DNA of 64,000 nt, taken from assembly GCF_000720455.1 (NCBI RefSeq), contig NZ_JOAK01000002.1, positions 62,001 through 126,000 of the forward strand. Direction: 5' to 3'. The notes beneath the pieces are model-generated. The model did not search any database. It saw only the letters and a list, made by a program, of their open reading frames with translations, and had not been told where the DNA came from. The position numbers and the translations under genes are program-made. Numbering within the stretch: position 1 is the stretch's first letter; each line of letters begins with the position of its first letter. Positions 62,408 through 64,000 of this stretch are shown here, in pieces. Source of the DNA: Streptomyces virginiae (GTDB lineage: Bacteria > Actinomycetota > Actinomycetes > Streptomycetales > Streptomycetaceae).

Positions 62408-63991
62408 TCAGACCTGCGGGCGCGCTTCCACTTCCGGTTCCGGTGCTGCGGCCGGTCCGGGCTCCGGTGCCGCTCCCGGTTCCCGTTCGGTCTGCGTGGC
62501 GAACGGCACGACGGCCACCGTGATGTTGTCGTGGCCGCCGCCGTCGAGGGCGTGGCCCACGAGCACCTGCGCGCTGTGCAGCGGGCGTACCGCGGCGTCG
62601 GCGGGCAGCACCTGGGCCATCTCCCGCGCGGACTCCGCGTAGTTCCACAGGCCGTCGGTGCAGACCACCACCACGCCGGGGTGGTCCGGCTTGAAGATCG
62701 CGGTGTGCGGTTCGAGGTCGTACGCGTCGGCTCCGAGCCAGCCGGTGATGGCGTGCGCGCGGACGTCCGCGTAGGCCTCGGCCTCGCCCATCAGGCCGGC
62801 GGCGACCATCTGGGCGGCCCAGGAGTCGTCCTCGGTGAGGCGGCGGGGCAGCGCGGCGCGGTCGTCGGGCACCCAGTAGGCGCGGCTGTCGCCGACCCAG
62901 CCGATGGTGAGCAGGCCGCCGCTGACGACGGCCCCGACCAGGGTGCAGGCGGGCGCGTTCTGCGCGCCGGGGACCTCCGGAGCCAGGGCGTTGACCGCCG
63001 CGGCGGCGGCCAGGATCGCCTCGTGCATGGCCTCCTGGGGGTGCGCGCCACGAGGGAGCGCCTCCAGCAGCGCCTCGTTGGCGGCGGCCGCCGCGGCGGC
63101 CGACGCCTCGTCGGGGCGGCTCGCGGAGGAGACCCCGTCGCACACGATGGCGACGGTGGCGGCGGAGCCGTCGGGCAGGGCGGTGGCCGACACGGCGAAC
63201 GAGTCCTCGTTGCGGTGGTGGCGCAGGCCCCGGTCGCTGACGGCGGCGACGCTGCCGAGCTCCTCCTCGACGTGGTCGCGCTCGCGGGGCTGCGCGTGCC
63301 CGCAGTGCTCGCAGTACCCGTCGGTGTCGACGTGCCCGGCCCGGCAGGCCACACAGGTCTTCCCGCCGGGCGCCGCGCCGGACGGGGGCGGGCCGTCGTA
63401 CCCGTTCTCGTACGGGTTCTCGTGCGGGGCCTCGTGGGCGCCCTCGCCCGTGCCCCAGGGCGTGGCCCCGGGGGGCGGGCCGGGGTGGCCGCCGGCGGGG
63501 TCGCCGCCGGGACGGTCGTGGCGGGTCTCGGGGCCGTCCGCCGGGCCCTGGCCGGCGCCGTACGGGTTCTCGTGGCCCGGGTAGGCGGCTCCCGCCGGGC
63601 CCGGCCGGGGCTCCGGCTCCTGCTCCGGTTCCTGTTCCGGGCGGTGCTGCGCCGGGGCGGTGGCCCAGTCGGCCGGGTCCCCCACCAGGGTCGGCGCGGC
63701 GGCGGCCACGCTGCCCCAGCCGGGGGCGGGCTCACCGGCGCCGGGCGAGCCGTGCGGGCCGGCCGGCGCCGGCATCCCGTACCCGCCCGCGGGGGCGGCC
63801 TGGACCGGCGCGGGCGGCGCGGCGGGCGCCGGTGGCGCCGGTGGCGCCGGTGGGATGGGGATGGTCGGGTGGTCCGTGGACGCGGCCGGGGGAGAAGAGG
63901 TCAGGGCGTAGCCGCAGAGGCCGCAGAAACGGTCACCCTCTTCCAGGGGTTCCGCGCAGCTGGGGCAGCCCGACGGCCGATGCATCGACAT
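62408..63991 (-). CDS. PP2C Ser/Thr phosphatase with N-terminal zinc ribbon
   Basis: A 527-residue protein near the window edge; starts at ATG 63991 or 63985 are possible, and a TTG at 63994 is also open. The N-terminus is a zinc ribbon (CPSCAEPLEEGDRFCGLCGYAL), followed by about 180 Pro/Gly-rich residues with a second ribbon (CVACRAGHVDTDGYCEHCGH). The PP2C catalytic domain has AAVSDRGLRHHRNEDSF, IVCDGVSSASRPDEAS, GWVGDSRAYWV, VVVVCTDGLWNYA and GGGHDNITVAVVPF, all metal-site aspartates present. It should remove phosphate from Ser/Thr targets of a partner kinase that lies outside this window. Confidence 0.92.
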   Translation of the reverse strand: MSMHRPSGCPSCAEPLEEGDRFCGLCGYALTSSPPAASTDHPTIPIPPAPPAPPAPAAPPAPVQAAPAGGYGMPAPAGPHGSPGAGEPAPGWGSVAAAAPTLVGDPADWATAPAQHRPEQEPEQEPEPRPGPAGAAYPGHENPYGAGQGPADGPETRHDRPGGDPAGGHPGPPPGATPWGTGEGAHEAPHENPYENGYDGPPPSGAAPGGKTCVACRAGHVDTDGYCEHCGHAQPRERDHVEEELGSVAAVSDRGLRHHRNEDSFAVSATALPDGSAATVAIVCDGVSSASRPDEASAAAAAAANEALLEALPRGAHPQEAMHEAILAAAAAVNALAPEVPGAQNAPACTLVGAVVSGGLLTIGWVGDSRAYWVPDDRAALPRRLTEDDSWAAQMVAAGLMGEAEAYADVRAHAITGWLGADAYDLEPHTAIFKPDHPGVVVVCTDGLWNYAESAREMAQVLPADAAVRPLHSAQVLVGHALDGGGHDNITVAVVPFATQTEREPGAAPEPGPAAAPEPEVEARPQV

Positions 63992-64000
63992 CAATCACAC

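Overview
The window is high-GC (roughly 70% or more), densely coded DNA that is almost certainly from the chromosome of a Streptomyces species. Supporting signs are the many GTG starts, strong G-rich ribosome sites, Tat and Sec exported proteins, a spore-associated-like secreted protein, a DynA/DynB/SsbB-type sporulation cluster, a TQXA-type surface protein, TTG-started EttA, secreted phospholipase A2, and a copy of the short 'CCGGCGTTTGAGGCGC' dispersed element typical of Streptomyces. I see no transposase, phage gene, CRISPR array or origin. The region looks like core chromosome with a few accessory cassettes.

Layout. 1-4.4 kb: the 5' end of an acyl-CoA dehydrogenase gene, a PucR-type regulator, and a divergent pair encoding an agmatinase/guanidinobutyrase-family ureohydrolase and a ThDP enzyme (candidate arginine transaminase-pathway genes). 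4.5-10.8 kb: a lipoprotein, a membrane protein, a fused heterodimer-type ABC exporter and an EF-hand protein. 11-18 kb: secreted S28-type peptidase, GH3 glycosidase, LysR/EamA divergent pair, GNAT, DUF937 protein. 18-22 kb: RecD2 helicase and citrate synthase. 22.3-25.3 kb: copper P-type ATPase and copper chaperone behind a CsoR-like operator, plus a small HTH protein. 25.5-32.8 kb: myo-inositol catabolism (iolG-iolE divergent from iolC-iolB-iolD-mmsA); iolB carries an in-frame dispersed repeat. 32.9-38.1 kb: alpha/beta hydrolase, DUF916 protein, WxL-like exported protein, subtilisin. 38.2-43.2 kb: GNAT, hydrolase, small exported proteins, phospholipase A2, sulfite-oxidase-like enzyme, and a phosphoribosyltransferase-hydrolase fusion. 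43.4-47.2 kb: a second respiratory set (cytochrome b, oxidase subunits IV and I) without the other oxidase or bc1 subunits. 47.4 kb: tRNA-Arg(TCT). 47.8-51.8 kb: dynA-dynB-ssbB. 51.9-55.4 kb: TQXA surface protein lacking cysteine, PAP2-diacylglycerol kinase fusion, small membrane protein. 55.6-60 kb: ettA, thioesterase, hypothetical, truncated hemoglobin, PIMT-like methyltransferase. 60-64 kb: FHA, VWA and PP2C genes resembling a phosphorylation-signalling triad whose kinase would lie beyond the window.

The observations I consider most worth pursuing are the repeat inserted in frame in iolB, the TQXA protein without its thioester cysteine, two tandem hairpins sharing a loop but not stem sequence after citrate synthase, the ATGGAT-N4-CGTACAC direct repeats 31 bp apart before the ureohydrolase operon, and the WxL-like set in an actinomycete. 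All functional calls rest on reading the sequence and family knowledge; no database search was run.
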